Assembly (NCBI GenBank): GCA_964632485.1
Contig: CAZWDO010000023.1
Span: 1-57,855, forward strand
DNA length: 57,855 bases
Direction: 5' to 3'
DNA from: CAZWDO01 sp964632485 [NCBI: uncultured bacterium]
GTDB taxonomy: Bacteria; JAGOEH01
Under the pieces are notes generated by a model. It worked only from the letters and a program-made list of their open reading frames with translations. It made no database searches and had not been told where the DNA came from. Position 1 is the first letter of the stretch. Each line of letters starts with the position of its first letter. The position numbers were made by a program, and so were the translations under genes. Positions 18,881-27,040 of the stretch are shown here, piece after piece.

Positions 18881-20110
18881 ATGAAAAACCATACTTTAAA
18901 ATTGGTAGTACCTATTTTTTTATTATGTACCCTACTGCTATTTTGTAAAAATAACAAATCAGGAAGACCGACAATTCCCTTTACGCTCGATCATAACCGT
19001 ATGTTGGTGAGTGGTGAGATCCAGCGAAAGGATGGAAGTTGGAAAGAAACGGTACTTTGGGTAGATACCGGTAACCCGGATTTCTTTATGAGCGAAGAGC
19101 TGGCGATAGACCTTGGGATTACCCTGCCGGCGGATAGTTTGATACCCTCAAATGGGAAGCTGGAACTACCCTTACCTGATGGTGTTCGAATAGGGGGAGT
19201 CCAACTTAATTTTGATAGTGTCAAATGCTTTGTTGTCTATAAACCACGCTGGCTTTTTACAGCTTCTCACAATGATGCGAATATTCCTTCCAAGGTGTTG
19301 CAACATTACGATGTCGTCTTTGACTATCCTGCAAAAACAATGACGCTGTCTAATCCCGGGAACCTCCCGTTTATGGGTATTAGCGCGCCGGCTCGTATTC
19401 ATCCGGGAACAGGTATTGTACAAATTGACGGCGTCATGCTTAGTGATAGTCTAAGTTTTGCCATTGATATCGGCGCATCCTATTGTTTCGGTTCAAGCGA
19501 ATTTCTTACTTCATTCATGAACGCCTATCCGGATCAATTCTCTTGCCATGGAGCTGTCGGTTGCGCAAATATTTGGGGCTGGCTTCCAAATGAGGATAAC
19601 TGGACAATGGTTCGAATCCCGGAAATATCCTTTGGCGAGCTTGCTTTGAAAAATTTTGGGATGACAATTCCTCCGGATTATAATGATATGGGATTTGGTA
19701 TGATGGACTGGTACTCGCAAAAAACAGAACATCCTGTTGATGGGTTTTTGGGCCCCAATGCATGGGCTGATTATTCTGTCGGCATTGATTATTTGAATAG
19801 CAGAGTTTATGTTGACAAAAAGAGATCTTCAGATTACTATGATATGGATTTGGTAGGTTTAATATTAAGACCTGAAGCTGATAGTTCATTCAGTATATTA
19901 GGAGTGGCCGTTAAAGATGTAGTTCCTTTAGTAGATAATGTCAAATCCGGGGATCTGCTTTTACAAATTGATGATTTTATCGTAAAAGGTAAAACAATGG
20001 GTACTGTGATTGATGCATTAAGAGGCAAGCCCGGAGACATAAAGAATCTGCTTCTGGAGCGTGATGGAAATAAAATCTCAGTGAAAGCAAAAATTAATCG
20101 GATAATTTAA
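18881..20110 (+). CDS. Lipoprotein with retropepsin-like aspartyl protease domains and PDZ domain
   Basis: 409 aa. The N-terminus is a lipoprotein signal with LLLFC (Cys ~22). Two half-sites of a retropepsin-like fold follow: VDTGNPDFF (~64-72) and IDIGASYCF (~193-201), the second having Ile-Gly in place of Thr-Gly after the Asp. A C-terminal PDZ domain covers ~325-405 (VVPLVDNVKSGDLLLQIDD). The layout matches aspartyl protease/PDZ proteins of Bacteroidetes, presumably on the outer face of a membrane. Whether the second half is catalytic is doubtful because of the changed motif. GGAGAGG lies about 13 bases before the ATG. Followed after 9 bases by a strong AAGGAGG. Confidence 0.85.
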   Translation: MKNHTLKLVVPIFLLCTLLLFCKNNKSGRPTIPFTLDHNRMLVSGEIQRKDGSWKETVLWVDTGNPDFFMSEELAIDLGITLPADSLIPSNGKLELPLPDGVRIGGVQLNFDSVKCFVVYKPRWLFTASHNDANIPSKVLQHYDVVFDYPAKTMTLSNPGNLPFMGISAPARIHPGTGIVQIDGVMLSDSLSFAIDIGASYCFGSSEFLTSFMNAYPDQFSCHGAVGCANIWGWLPNEDNWTMVRIPEISFGELALKNFGMTIPPDYNDMGFGMMDWYSQKTEHPVDGFLGPNAWADYSVGIDYLNSRVYVDKKRSSDYYDMDLVGLILRPEADSSFSILGVAVKDVVPLVDNVKSGDLLLQIDDFIVKGKTMGTVIDALRGKPGDIKNLLLERDGNKISVKAKINRII

Positions 20111-20164
20111 AAAGGAGGAATGATCTTTGGCGAAATCAGGCAAAGCGGAATGAAGGGCGTGGTC

Positions 20165-20467
20165 ATGATTACGAGAGAAAAGGTCTGGCTTGCCGATAAT
20201 CGGATGCTGGTAGAGCATGGTTCTCAATGGACGTTTTCTCAGCTATCACTACCTGTTGGAGAAGGAGCTTATGCCGCTTCTATTCGGAACAAATTAAAAT
20301 CCATATTAAATTGTCATAAACTTTGCTTCCCACTTCCCGCTGAATGCAGTGATATCTTTAACAGAGATTCTCCAGAAAGTTACAAACATGTTCTTTGTAT
20401 TTCTTTTCGTCATATTCACATTGAACGGATGCGCTTCCAAAGAGAAGAGCGTTCACTCAGGTATTGA
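20165..20467 (+). CDS. Small hypothetical protein, doubtful
   Basis: An open frame runs from ATG 20120 to 20467, with further ATGs at 20150 and 20165. AAGGAGG abuts the first ATG too closely to serve it; the third is listed here. The first ~50 residues (ITREKVWLADNRMLV, SLPVGEGAYAAS) look protein-like but the last ~45 do not. The end overlaps the next gene by 80 bases in another frame. It may be the start of a gene whose remainder was replaced. I recognise no family. Confidence 0.3.
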   Translation: MITREKVWLADNRMLVEHGSQWTFSQLSLPVGEGAYAASIRNKLKSILNCHKLCFPLPAECSDIFNRDSPESYKHVLCISFRHIHIERMRFQREERSLRY

Positions 20468-20948
20468 GGAATATTTATCAAATCCAGTGGGGAAACTTCC
20501 AATGATGGAAGTTCCGGAATCCGGGGTTCCGGCTATTGTCAAATTGCATCTTCAGCATGGCGGCACCACATATAGTTTAAGATGGGGAGATTTATCGAAC
20601 GTAGCGTTGTATGTTGTTTCGTTATACCCTGATCTCGGGCTTATTCTACCTGGAAAGCGTATGGATGAAGCGATACTCTCCCAGTTCATTCAGGAAAACC
20701 GGGAACTTCTGGCTGACCCGCGATGTGTTGTCGGAACGTGGTTTAATCCTGAGGATGGGAATACCTATCTTGACGTGAGCGCCGTATTTTCAGATCGCGA
20801 CGTCGCAATTCAACTGGCGAAACTATACAATCAAATTGCGATCTGGGATTTAAAGAACGGCAAAGAGATTATAATCGGAGGAAGCGGCGCTCCCCCGAAT
20901 AATTTGCCGAAGGCTGGGGACCGTCTTCCCCAAAAGAACGTCAGGTAA
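20388..20948 (+). CDS. Small lipoprotein with a phage/toxin-type C-terminal domain
   Basis: 186 aa. The N-terminus MFFVFLFVIFTLNGC is a short lipoprotein signal (Cys15). The C-terminal half, roughly residues 100-175, reads NRELLADPRCVVGTWF, YLDVSAVFSD, YNQIAIWDLK and IIIGGSG. That order of elements recalls, from memory, a domain found at the ends of phage structural proteins and secreted polymorphic proteins; the name and function are not certain. The ATG at 20388 is chosen because the signal starts there; the ribosome site is weak. The next gene begins 17 bases later, so the two may work together. Confidence 0.65.
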   Translation: MFFVFLFVIFTLNGCASKEKSVHSGIEEYLSNPVGKLPMMEVPESGVPAIVKLHLQHGGTTYSLRWGDLSNVALYVVSLYPDLGLILPGKRMDEAILSQFIQENRELLADPRCVVGTWFNPEDGNTYLDVSAVFSDRDVAIQLAKLYNQIAIWDLKNGKEIIIGGSGAPPNNLPKAGDRLPQKNVR

Positions 20949-20965
20949 CCCGGGATGGAGAGACT

Positions 20966-21262
20966 ATGACACAACGTATTCCAGCGGTCACTGATGCGCG
21001 GATGACGGGACTCAGTGAGGGAACTCCTCCGCTTCTGGGAGTATGTATCCTGGGTGGAAGACATCTTGTGAAATGGCTCCCGGTCTATGATGGCGAGCTT
21101 TTTGAGAGACTTCGACAACAGGTGAATTCAGGAGATATTATTCGTATCAGCACCCTGACTGAGTTGAGGGAATCAGAAGGCCGTCTCATCACCTATCTTA
21201 CTGATTTTTCAATGCCTCTGCCGGGAGTTGACAGCGCAGAGCAAGACGACGGTTCACATTAA
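20966..21262 (+). CDS. Hypothetical protein next to the lipoprotein
   Basis: 98 aa, soluble, no signal peptide. GGGATGGAGA supplies a ribosome site just before the ATG. It starts 17 bases after the lipoprotein stop and is probably cotranscribed with it. Given that the lipoprotein has a toxin-like end, a small cytoplasmic partner such as an immunity protein is possible, but that is speculation from position. No family recognised. Confidence 0.5.
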   Translation: MTQRIPAVTDARMTGLSEGTPPLLGVCILGGRHLVKWLPVYDGELFERLRQQVNSGDIIRISTLTELRESEGRLITYLTDFSMPLPGVDSAEQDDGSH

Positions 21263-21278
21263 AACAAGGAAACCTATT

Positions 21279-22289
21279 ATGTCAACCCAACATGGTTTAA
21301 GCATCCAGGATATAGTAGCCGCAAACCAACGTATCCACAAATTGGTTAAGCATACACAGATATTGACCTCTTCTTTATTAAATAAATGGTTAGGGCATGA
21401 AATCTTCTTCAAGGCAGAATGCTTTCAAACGATTGGAGCATTCAAGGCGCGGGGAGCATGCAATACAATCGCATGGTTGATAGAAAATAATATTAAACCT
21501 ACGCGCATTGTTGCAAACAGTTCGGGTAATCATGCGCAGGCTGTCGCGTGGGCCGCGAATCAATTTGGCATTCCATCCACGATATATATGCCGTCAAACT
21601 CGTCAAAAATTAAAATACAAGCCACTTCCGGATATGGCGCAAAAGTTGTTTTGTGCGAGTCTCGCGCAATAGCCGATGAAAAAGTAAAACAAGCCTCGGA
21701 GGAGCCCGGAGTTTATTGGATACCGCCATTTAATCATGAGCAAGTGATCGCTGGACAAGGAACCGCAGTTTATGAAGCGCTTATGGAATTAGGGGAAGTT
21801 CATGCGGTCTTTGCCCCATGTGGGGGAGGGGGCCTTTTGTCCGGTTCATTGATAGCTGCCAATGCCTTATCACCCCATGCCGAAATCATTGGTGCTGAAC
21901 CGTTGAATGCCAATGATGCCGCTCAATCCATCCGCTTGAATTCCATTCAAAGACTTCAATCAACACCTGACACAATAGCCGACGGCGCAAGGACTTTGGC
22001 AATTGGTAGCATTACCTTTGAATATTTGAAGAAATTACATAAAATATATGAAATCACTGAATCTCAAATCATTTATTGGACCCAGTGGCTAACTCATTTA
22101 TTGAAAATTCGAGTGGAACCTACAAGCGCTATGGCAATGGAAGCAGCATCTCAATGGTTATCAATCCAATCCGCCAAAAAGCGAGTCTTAATCGCGCTTT
22201 CAGGAGGCAATATTGACCAGGAAACCTCCTTGAAACTTTGGGAGCGCAATTTTTTATTTGATTTGCCAAGTCTAAACAACAAGAAATGA
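21279..22289 (+). CDS. PLP-dependent threonine/serine dehydratase family
   Basis: 336 aa, fold type II PLP enzyme. The Lys that binds PLP is in FKARGA (~residue 51), the substrate loop is NSSGNHAQAVAW, and the phosphate-binding glycine loop is PCGGGGLLSG. LSGGN occurs near the end. The length is that of a catabolic (ilvA/tdcB-like without ACT domain) dehydratase or serine racemase; a biosynthetic enzyme would carry a C-terminal ACT region, which is absent. AAGGA precedes the ATG at 21279; an in-frame start at 21228 overlaps the previous gene and is rejected. The next gene, an ATP-grasp/methyltransferase fusion, starts 107 bases on. Confidence 0.9.
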   Translation: MSTQHGLSIQDIVAANQRIHKLVKHTQILTSSLLNKWLGHEIFFKAECFQTIGAFKARGACNTIAWLIENNIKPTRIVANSSGNHAQAVAWAANQFGIPSTIYMPSNSSKIKIQATSGYGAKVVLCESRAIADEKVKQASEEPGVYWIPPFNHEQVIAGQGTAVYEALMELGEVHAVFAPCGGGGLLSGSLIAANALSPHAEIIGAEPLNANDAAQSIRLNSIQRLQSTPDTIADGARTLAIGSITFEYLKKLHKIYEITESQIIYWTQWLTHLLKIRVEPTSAMAMEAASQWLSIQSAKKRVLIALSGGNIDQETSLKLWERNFLFDLPSLNNKK

Positions 22290-22396
22290 TTTTTAATACA
22301 GATAACAGGGCCAGGGATGGGCTAGTGTAATTTTTTTCGCATCATTGTAAATGGATCAGGATTTTGTCAAAATTGAACAGAAAGGATTCTGAGCGT

Positions 22397-24457
22397 ATGG
22401 AATCGAAATTATCTCCAGAAATCGACAGTAAAATGTCAGACCGGCATTCAACTTCATCTCATCCGCTAGTCATCGTGGTTGATGGGTATTCCACCGGCCG
22501 TTTTTATACATCTGAGTTGAAAAAACGCGGGTATCGGTCCTATCATCTGGCTTCAGGCGCTGAGCGAGCGTCAGAAGCTTTATCAGCCTATGTGGCTCAT
22601 GCGGGCGACGATTTGCTACATGATTACGAGGGTTTGCTTGAGCATAACTGCGATATCGAAGAAACCGCGCGGAAGGTTGCCGAGCTTCAGCCAGTGGCGA
22701 TATTAGCTGGATGTGAATGCGCGGTGGAACTCACGGATGCCCTGGCCGAGAAACTCGGCTTAGCGGGCAATTGTCCGGCTTCGAGTCAGGTTCGACGTAA
22801 TAAGGATCTGATGCAGCAGGCGCTTTCGGCAGGAGGGCTTCGATCTATTAGAAGCCTTAAAACTAACAGTTTGTCTGAGCTTTTGGCTTTTGCTAAGTCG
22901 CTGGATTCTCAGGTAGTAGTGGTTAAACCCCTACGCAGTTCAGGCACTGATGGCGTTCATTTTTGCCATACTCCCGAGGAGCTTCAATCCGCTTTTGAAA
23001 ATCTGATGGGTTCGCGATCGTTTTTTGGCGAAGTTAATGATGCAATACTGGCTCAGGAATTTATTCATGGGCCTGAAATTGTCATCAATACTGTATCCTC
23101 CGGGGGACGGCATTGCGTTTCGGATGTTTGGCTTTACAATAAGGTAATCAACGAAGATGCGCCGGTCTATGAACATGTTCGTCTGGCTGTTGAATTGGAT
23201 GCGGAACTCCGGAAAGCTGCAAGCTATTGTATGTCAGTTCTGGATCTGCTGGGAATCAAACAGGGCCCGGCTCACGCGGAGATTATACTGGCCAAAGATG
23301 GTCCTGCGCTTGTGGAATGCGCTGCTCGGCCCATGGGAGGCGGGTTCCCTCAAGACCTGATGCGAGAATCTCTGGGTCATACGCAGATTGAATGGGCCCT
23401 TGATTCTTATCTTGATTTAAAGCGATTTGAGAGTTATCTGAAGATGCCCTATAAAGCGGTTAAACATTACTTAGTTAAGTTTTTTGTCTCTACTCGCCAG
23501 GGTGAATTGACCAGTATCCCCAGCGCCACCCTCCTTTCCGGGCTTAAATCCATGCGTAGCGGTAATTTTGTCTCGTTGTTCGAGAATTATCGCGTGGAAC
23601 GCACTGTGGATTTGTTCACCAGTCCGGCATATCTGTGCCTTTGTCATGAAGATGGCGATATAGTGATGAATGATGCCGCGCTTGTCCGTGAATTGGAAGT
23701 TGAGGGGCAAAACGAGTTGTTTGAGTTAGCGCCCGATGGAAGCAGTGTGGAGATGACCGGCGACTGGTTTGCGCATATTCCCGATGCTTTATGGCTTAAA
23801 AGTGAGGAAGAAGCGCGTCAGGATGCGCTGTTAGTGGCCCGCGCCTTAAACATCGCCGCGGGGATGGAACTGCTCGACGCTCCTTGTGGCGACTGCCGCG
23901 TGGGCATCCATTTAGCGGCTTTAGGCGTGAAATATACCGGACTGGATTTGAATCCCCGTTTCGTCCAGAAGGCCCGGGAGCGTTTTTCTCAGGCCGGAAT
24001 CCAGGCGGATCTCTCGGTTGACGATATGCGCAATATCGACTATGAAGGACGTTTTGATCTGGTCCTCAATTGGTTCAATAGTTTCGGCTATTTCGGGGTT
24101 GAGGAAGATTTCGAGATGCTGAAACGTTTATCCCGATCGTTGAAACCGGGTGGACGTCTTCTCATGGAATCCCCCAACCGCGCCAATATTCTCCAAAATA
24201 TCCGCGGAAAACATGATAACAAGGGAAACGCGCTATCTCCAGTCTGGGATGGGGTAACCGAGCGTGTTCTGATGGAAGTGCCGATGCCTGATGGACAGGG
24301 AATGAAAAGCGTGGTTATTGGCACGCGGATGTATAGCTTAAATCAGCTTAAGCTGCTGTTTCGACTGGCGGGATTGCAAGTGTTGAAGGTTTTTGACGAG
24401 GGTTTGAACGAATTCGGCGAAAAATCGCAACGGGTGATCCTCCTTGCGGAGAAATGA
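22397..24457 (+). CDS. ATP-grasp ligase fused to a SAM-dependent methyltransferase
   Basis: 686 aa. Residues ~20-400 are a carboxylate-amine ligase of the ATP-grasp superfamily, like L-amino acid (dipeptide) ligases: KPLRSSGTDGVHF (ATP lysine ~177), AQEFIHGPE (~219-227), then AHAEIIL and the metal region VECAARPMGGG (~307-316). After a linker, ~475-686 is a class I methyltransferase with motif I LLDAPCGDCRVGIHLA (~492-507; Asp-Ala-Pro-Cys-Gly in place of the usual D-x-G-x-G) and GLDLNP at the end of beta 2. The ligase joins an amino acid to another amine using ATP; the methyltransferase would modify substrate or product. AAAGGA precedes the ATG at 22397; an in-frame TTG at 22364 is possible. 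Such a fusion is unusual. Confidence 0.85.
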   Translation: MESKLSPEIDSKMSDRHSTSSHPLVIVVDGYSTGRFYTSELKKRGYRSYHLASGAERASEALSAYVAHAGDDLLHDYEGLLEHNCDIEETARKVAELQPVAILAGCECAVELTDALAEKLGLAGNCPASSQVRRNKDLMQQALSAGGLRSIRSLKTNSLSELLAFAKSLDSQVVVVKPLRSSGTDGVHFCHTPEELQSAFENLMGSRSFFGEVNDAILAQEFIHGPEIVINTVSSGGRHCVSDVWLYNKVINEDAPVYEHVRLAVELDAELRKAASYCMSVLDLLGIKQGPAHAEIILAKDGPALVECAARPMGGGFPQDLMRESLGHTQIEWALDSYLDLKRFESYLKMPYKAVKHYLVKFFVSTRQGELTSIPSATLLSGLKSMRSGNFVSLFENYRVERTVDLFTSPAYLCLCHEDGDIVMNDAALVRELEVEGQNELFELAPDGSSVEMTGDWFAHIPDALWLKSEEEARQDALLVARALNIAAGMELLDAPCGDCRVGIHLAALGVKYTGLDLNPRFVQKARERFSQAGIQADLSVDDMRNIDYEGRFDLVLNWFNSFGYFGVEEDFEMLKRLSRSLKPGGRLLMESPNRANILQNIRGKHDNKGNALSPVWDGVTERVLMEVPMPDGQGMKSVVIGTRMYSLNQLKLLFRLAGLQVLKVFDEGLNEFGEKSQRVILLAEK

Positions 24458-24562
24458 TGAATATGGTGGCGCAACCTTCTCAGAACCAACCGTTCGCGTG
24501 TTGTCATGCAGTGATGTTAATTCCCGGATTCTTACGCTTTTATTAATGATAAGGAGACAATC

Positions 24563-25495
24563 ATGCGCTTATTTAAACTGTGCAAATTTCCTTTTTTCCT
24601 TTCGATGCTGATGGGCATGCTTGTATTTTCCATATCCAGTTGCGGGCGAGAATATGATGGGTTGGATTTGAGCATGTATCAATATCGCGATACGAAAGAC
24701 CTGGTTAAATTTGTCTATGATGCTTCGCTAAAATTGAAAACAGAAGGCCTGAAAAGTCTGGATTATTTTCGAAATAACCGTCGATTATTCAATACGCCCA
24801 ATTATTACCTTTATATCTATGACATGAAAGGGATTAATATTTATCATGCCGGCATGGAAAACTTAGAAGGCAGAAATCTGGGGGATATTACCGATAAAAA
24901 CGGCAAACCCATCGCTCAATTGATTTTAGACGCTCTTAAAGACAGGAACAATCCCCACGCCTGGATGCACTATTCATGGTGGGAGCCTGGCAAGTTTTAT
25001 TCAGTGCCTAAATCGTCATGTCATTTCAAAGTCATGACCCCTGAAGGTCTCGAGCTATTTGTTGGCGGTGGAATCAATTATCCCCATGAAGAACAGGAAT
25101 TCATTCGGATTATCGTGGATGGCGCCGCGGAACTGATCAGGGAAAAAGGATTGGAGGCGCTGGCAAGCATCGCCGATCCGGTTTCGCAGTACAACTACCG
25201 CGACGTCCATGTTTTCGCATTTCGCGCTAATGGCGATATGCTGATTTCACCGGCGATTAATATTACATTTTCTCAAACAAATCTGCTGGATTGTATTGAT
25301 GAAGTCAAGCATAAACCCTTCGCCCGCGCTTTGGAAAAACTGGCGATCGCCGATCACGCCTGGGAGGTTTTTATGGCTAAAAACCGCTATAAACGAGAAC
25401 TGATAAAAAAATCGTTGTATATTCGTAAAGTGAATCTGGTAGAAAATGAGATTTATGTGGCGGCAATAACCGATCTGCCGCAACCCCCCTATTGA
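24563..25495 (+). CDS. Lipoprotein with two Cache-type sensor domains
   Basis: 310 aa. Lipoprotein signal with SISSC (Cys ~27). Residues ~40-175 and ~180-305 look like two single-Cache modules, with YYLYIYDMKGINIYHAG, NPHAWMHYSWWEPG and the VHVFAFRANGDML strand pair. Cache domains bind small ligands such as carboxylates, amino acids or purines outside the cell. There is no kinase, chemotaxis or enzymatic part, so the protein is an orphan ligand binder that could feed a partner. AAGGAGA lies before the ATG. An NCS2 permease gene follows 14 bases later, which suggests that it binds the permease substrate or senses its presence. Confidence 0.78.
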   Translation: MRLFKLCKFPFFLSMLMGMLVFSISSCGREYDGLDLSMYQYRDTKDLVKFVYDASLKLKTEGLKSLDYFRNNRRLFNTPNYYLYIYDMKGINIYHAGMENLEGRNLGDITDKNGKPIAQLILDALKDRNNPHAWMHYSWWEPGKFYSVPKSSCHFKVMTPEGLELFVGGGINYPHEEQEFIRIIVDGAAELIREKGLEALASIADPVSQYNYRDVHVFAFRANGDMLISPAINITFSQTNLLDCIDEVKHKPFARALEKLAIADHAWEVFMAKNRYKRELIKKSLYIRKVNLVENEIYVAAITDLPQPPY

Positions 25496-25509
25496 GACAG
25501 GAGTAGCTC

Positions 25510-26865
25510 ATGACCGCTAAAAATAATCAATATGAATATACAGTCAATCAGGTTCCTCCTTTGGGACATTTGTTCATATCTTCGGTACAACATGTCTTGT
25601 TGATGGTGATATCCCTTGCGCTGCCGATTCTTTTTGCCAGTCAGATTAATGGAACCCCGGAATTTGCCGCTACATTTATCGCTTTTTCCATGCTGGCGGC
25701 CGGGTTGGGTTCCATCATTCAATCGCTTCGTTTGCCGTTTATCGGTTCCGGTTATCTCTGCCCTAATTTATGTGGTCCTTCCTATTTCAGTCTTTCCTTA
25801 TCCGCAGCCTGGGTGGGAGGCATTCCACTCATGCGGGGGATGATCATCGTCGCCGGACTGGTTGAAATGATGATAGCGCCTATGATCCAAAAACTGAGGA
25901 AAATTTTTCCCACTTATATCGTCGGGCTGGTGATGGCGCTGGTCGGGGTGAGTGTGATCAAGATTTCGGTTACTTCATTTTTTGGACTGGTGTTTCGCGA
26001 TGATGCCATTCAAAGTCCCGATATTGTCATTGGTGTGTTTTCGCTGATGGTTATGGTCCTGGCGAACATCTGGGGCAAAGGCTATGTGAAGATGTATTGC
26101 CTGATCATCGGTATTGCTTCGGGGTGGATACTGGCGTTGATCCTGGCGCCTGAATACCGGCATTCCCTTGTTACTCTCAAGGATTTTCCCTTATTCTCTA
26201 TGCCGTCCGCCGGCGCAGCTTTCCGGGGAATCAAATTTGAATTCAGATTGGTTGTTCCCTTTATGCTTATTGCCATGATCGGATCGCTGAAATCATTTGG
26301 AAATTTGTTAGTGGCGCAAAAAATATCAGAACCCGGTCTGACGGAACCGAATTTTGTTCCCATCCGCAACGGTTTGATGGCTGACGGTATCTCGACCGCT
26401 CTGGCCGGGTTGCTGGGCGGAATGGCGGTCGATACTTCATCCAGCAATATTGGGCTTGCGGGCGCCACCAAGGTTGTCAGCCGCTGGATCAGCGTGGGCG
26501 CGGGTATTATTTTTGTCGTACTGGCATTTTTCCCGAAGTTTGTCACTTTTCTCTCGCTGACACCGAAACCAATTTTGGGCGCTTCCATTATATTTTCCGG
26601 ATGTTTCATGGTATGCCTGGGATTGCAGGAGACGTTCGGTGAGCAGTGGAATCCGCGTAAAACCTTTGTCGTGGGTATTTCTTTATTTTTCGGTCTCAGC
26701 ACCGCCTTTTTGCCCAGTCTATATGCCCGAGCGCCGCATGTCATCCAAACCTTTTTTACAGATCCATTACCCACGGCGACGCTGCTGGCTGTGCTGTTGA
26801 ATCAGATTTTTAATCTGGATGTAGCTCTGGGCAGTCTGAGAAATAGATATATCAAAAATGGTTGA
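25510..26865 (+). CDS. NCS2-family nucleobase (xanthine/uracil) permease
   Basis: 451 aa with about 12 to 14 hydrophobic segments. Family marks include GLGSIIQSLRLPFIGSGY near the N-terminus and the core half-helix regions around AIGSLKSFGN? read here as IAMIGSLKSFGNLLVAQK, then GLLGGMAVDTSSSNIGLAGA. NCS2 carriers import uracil, xanthine or urate with protons or sodium; which base cannot be told. GACAGGAG lies before the ATG. It is 14 bases after the Cache lipoprotein and probably cotranscribed. Confidence 0.88.
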   Translation: MTAKNNQYEYTVNQVPPLGHLFISSVQHVLLMVISLALPILFASQINGTPEFAATFIAFSMLAAGLGSIIQSLRLPFIGSGYLCPNLCGPSYFSLSLSAAWVGGIPLMRGMIIVAGLVEMMIAPMIQKLRKIFPTYIVGLVMALVGVSVIKISVTSFFGLVFRDDAIQSPDIVIGVFSLMVMVLANIWGKGYVKMYCLIIGIASGWILALILAPEYRHSLVTLKDFPLFSMPSAGAAFRGIKFEFRLVVPFMLIAMIGSLKSFGNLLVAQKISEPGLTEPNFVPIRNGLMADGISTALAGLLGGMAVDTSSSNIGLAGATKVVSRWISVGAGIIFVVLAFFPKFVTFLSLTPKPILGASIIFSGCFMVCLGLQETFGEQWNPRKTFVVGISLFFGLSTAFLPSLYARAPHVIQTFFTDPLPTATLLAVLLNQIFNLDVALGSLRNRYIKNG

Positions 26866-26958
26866 TTATAACTCGTTCAAAAATTTGATTTTTTTACAAA
26901 CCCACCGTATATCATGATTGAGCATAACTTGCCAATCCATGGGTAGAGCGCTTCATCT

Positions 26959-26988
26959 CGCTTGTTGACGGAGTTAACCGTCAAGCGA
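26959..26988. promoter_or_regulatory. Imperfect hairpin between permease and DUF2339 genes
   Basis: CGCTTGTTGACGG, loop AGTTAA, CCGTCAAGCG: the arms pair apart from a 3-base bulge. No T-run follows, so it is not a standard terminator. It lies 53 bases before the DUF2339 start. The rest of the 175-base gap is unremarkable. Confidence 0.35.
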
Positions 26989-27040
26989 TTTGCTCGTAAG
27001 ATGTTGGCCGTTGCCGAATTCATACAAAGGAGATGGCTCT

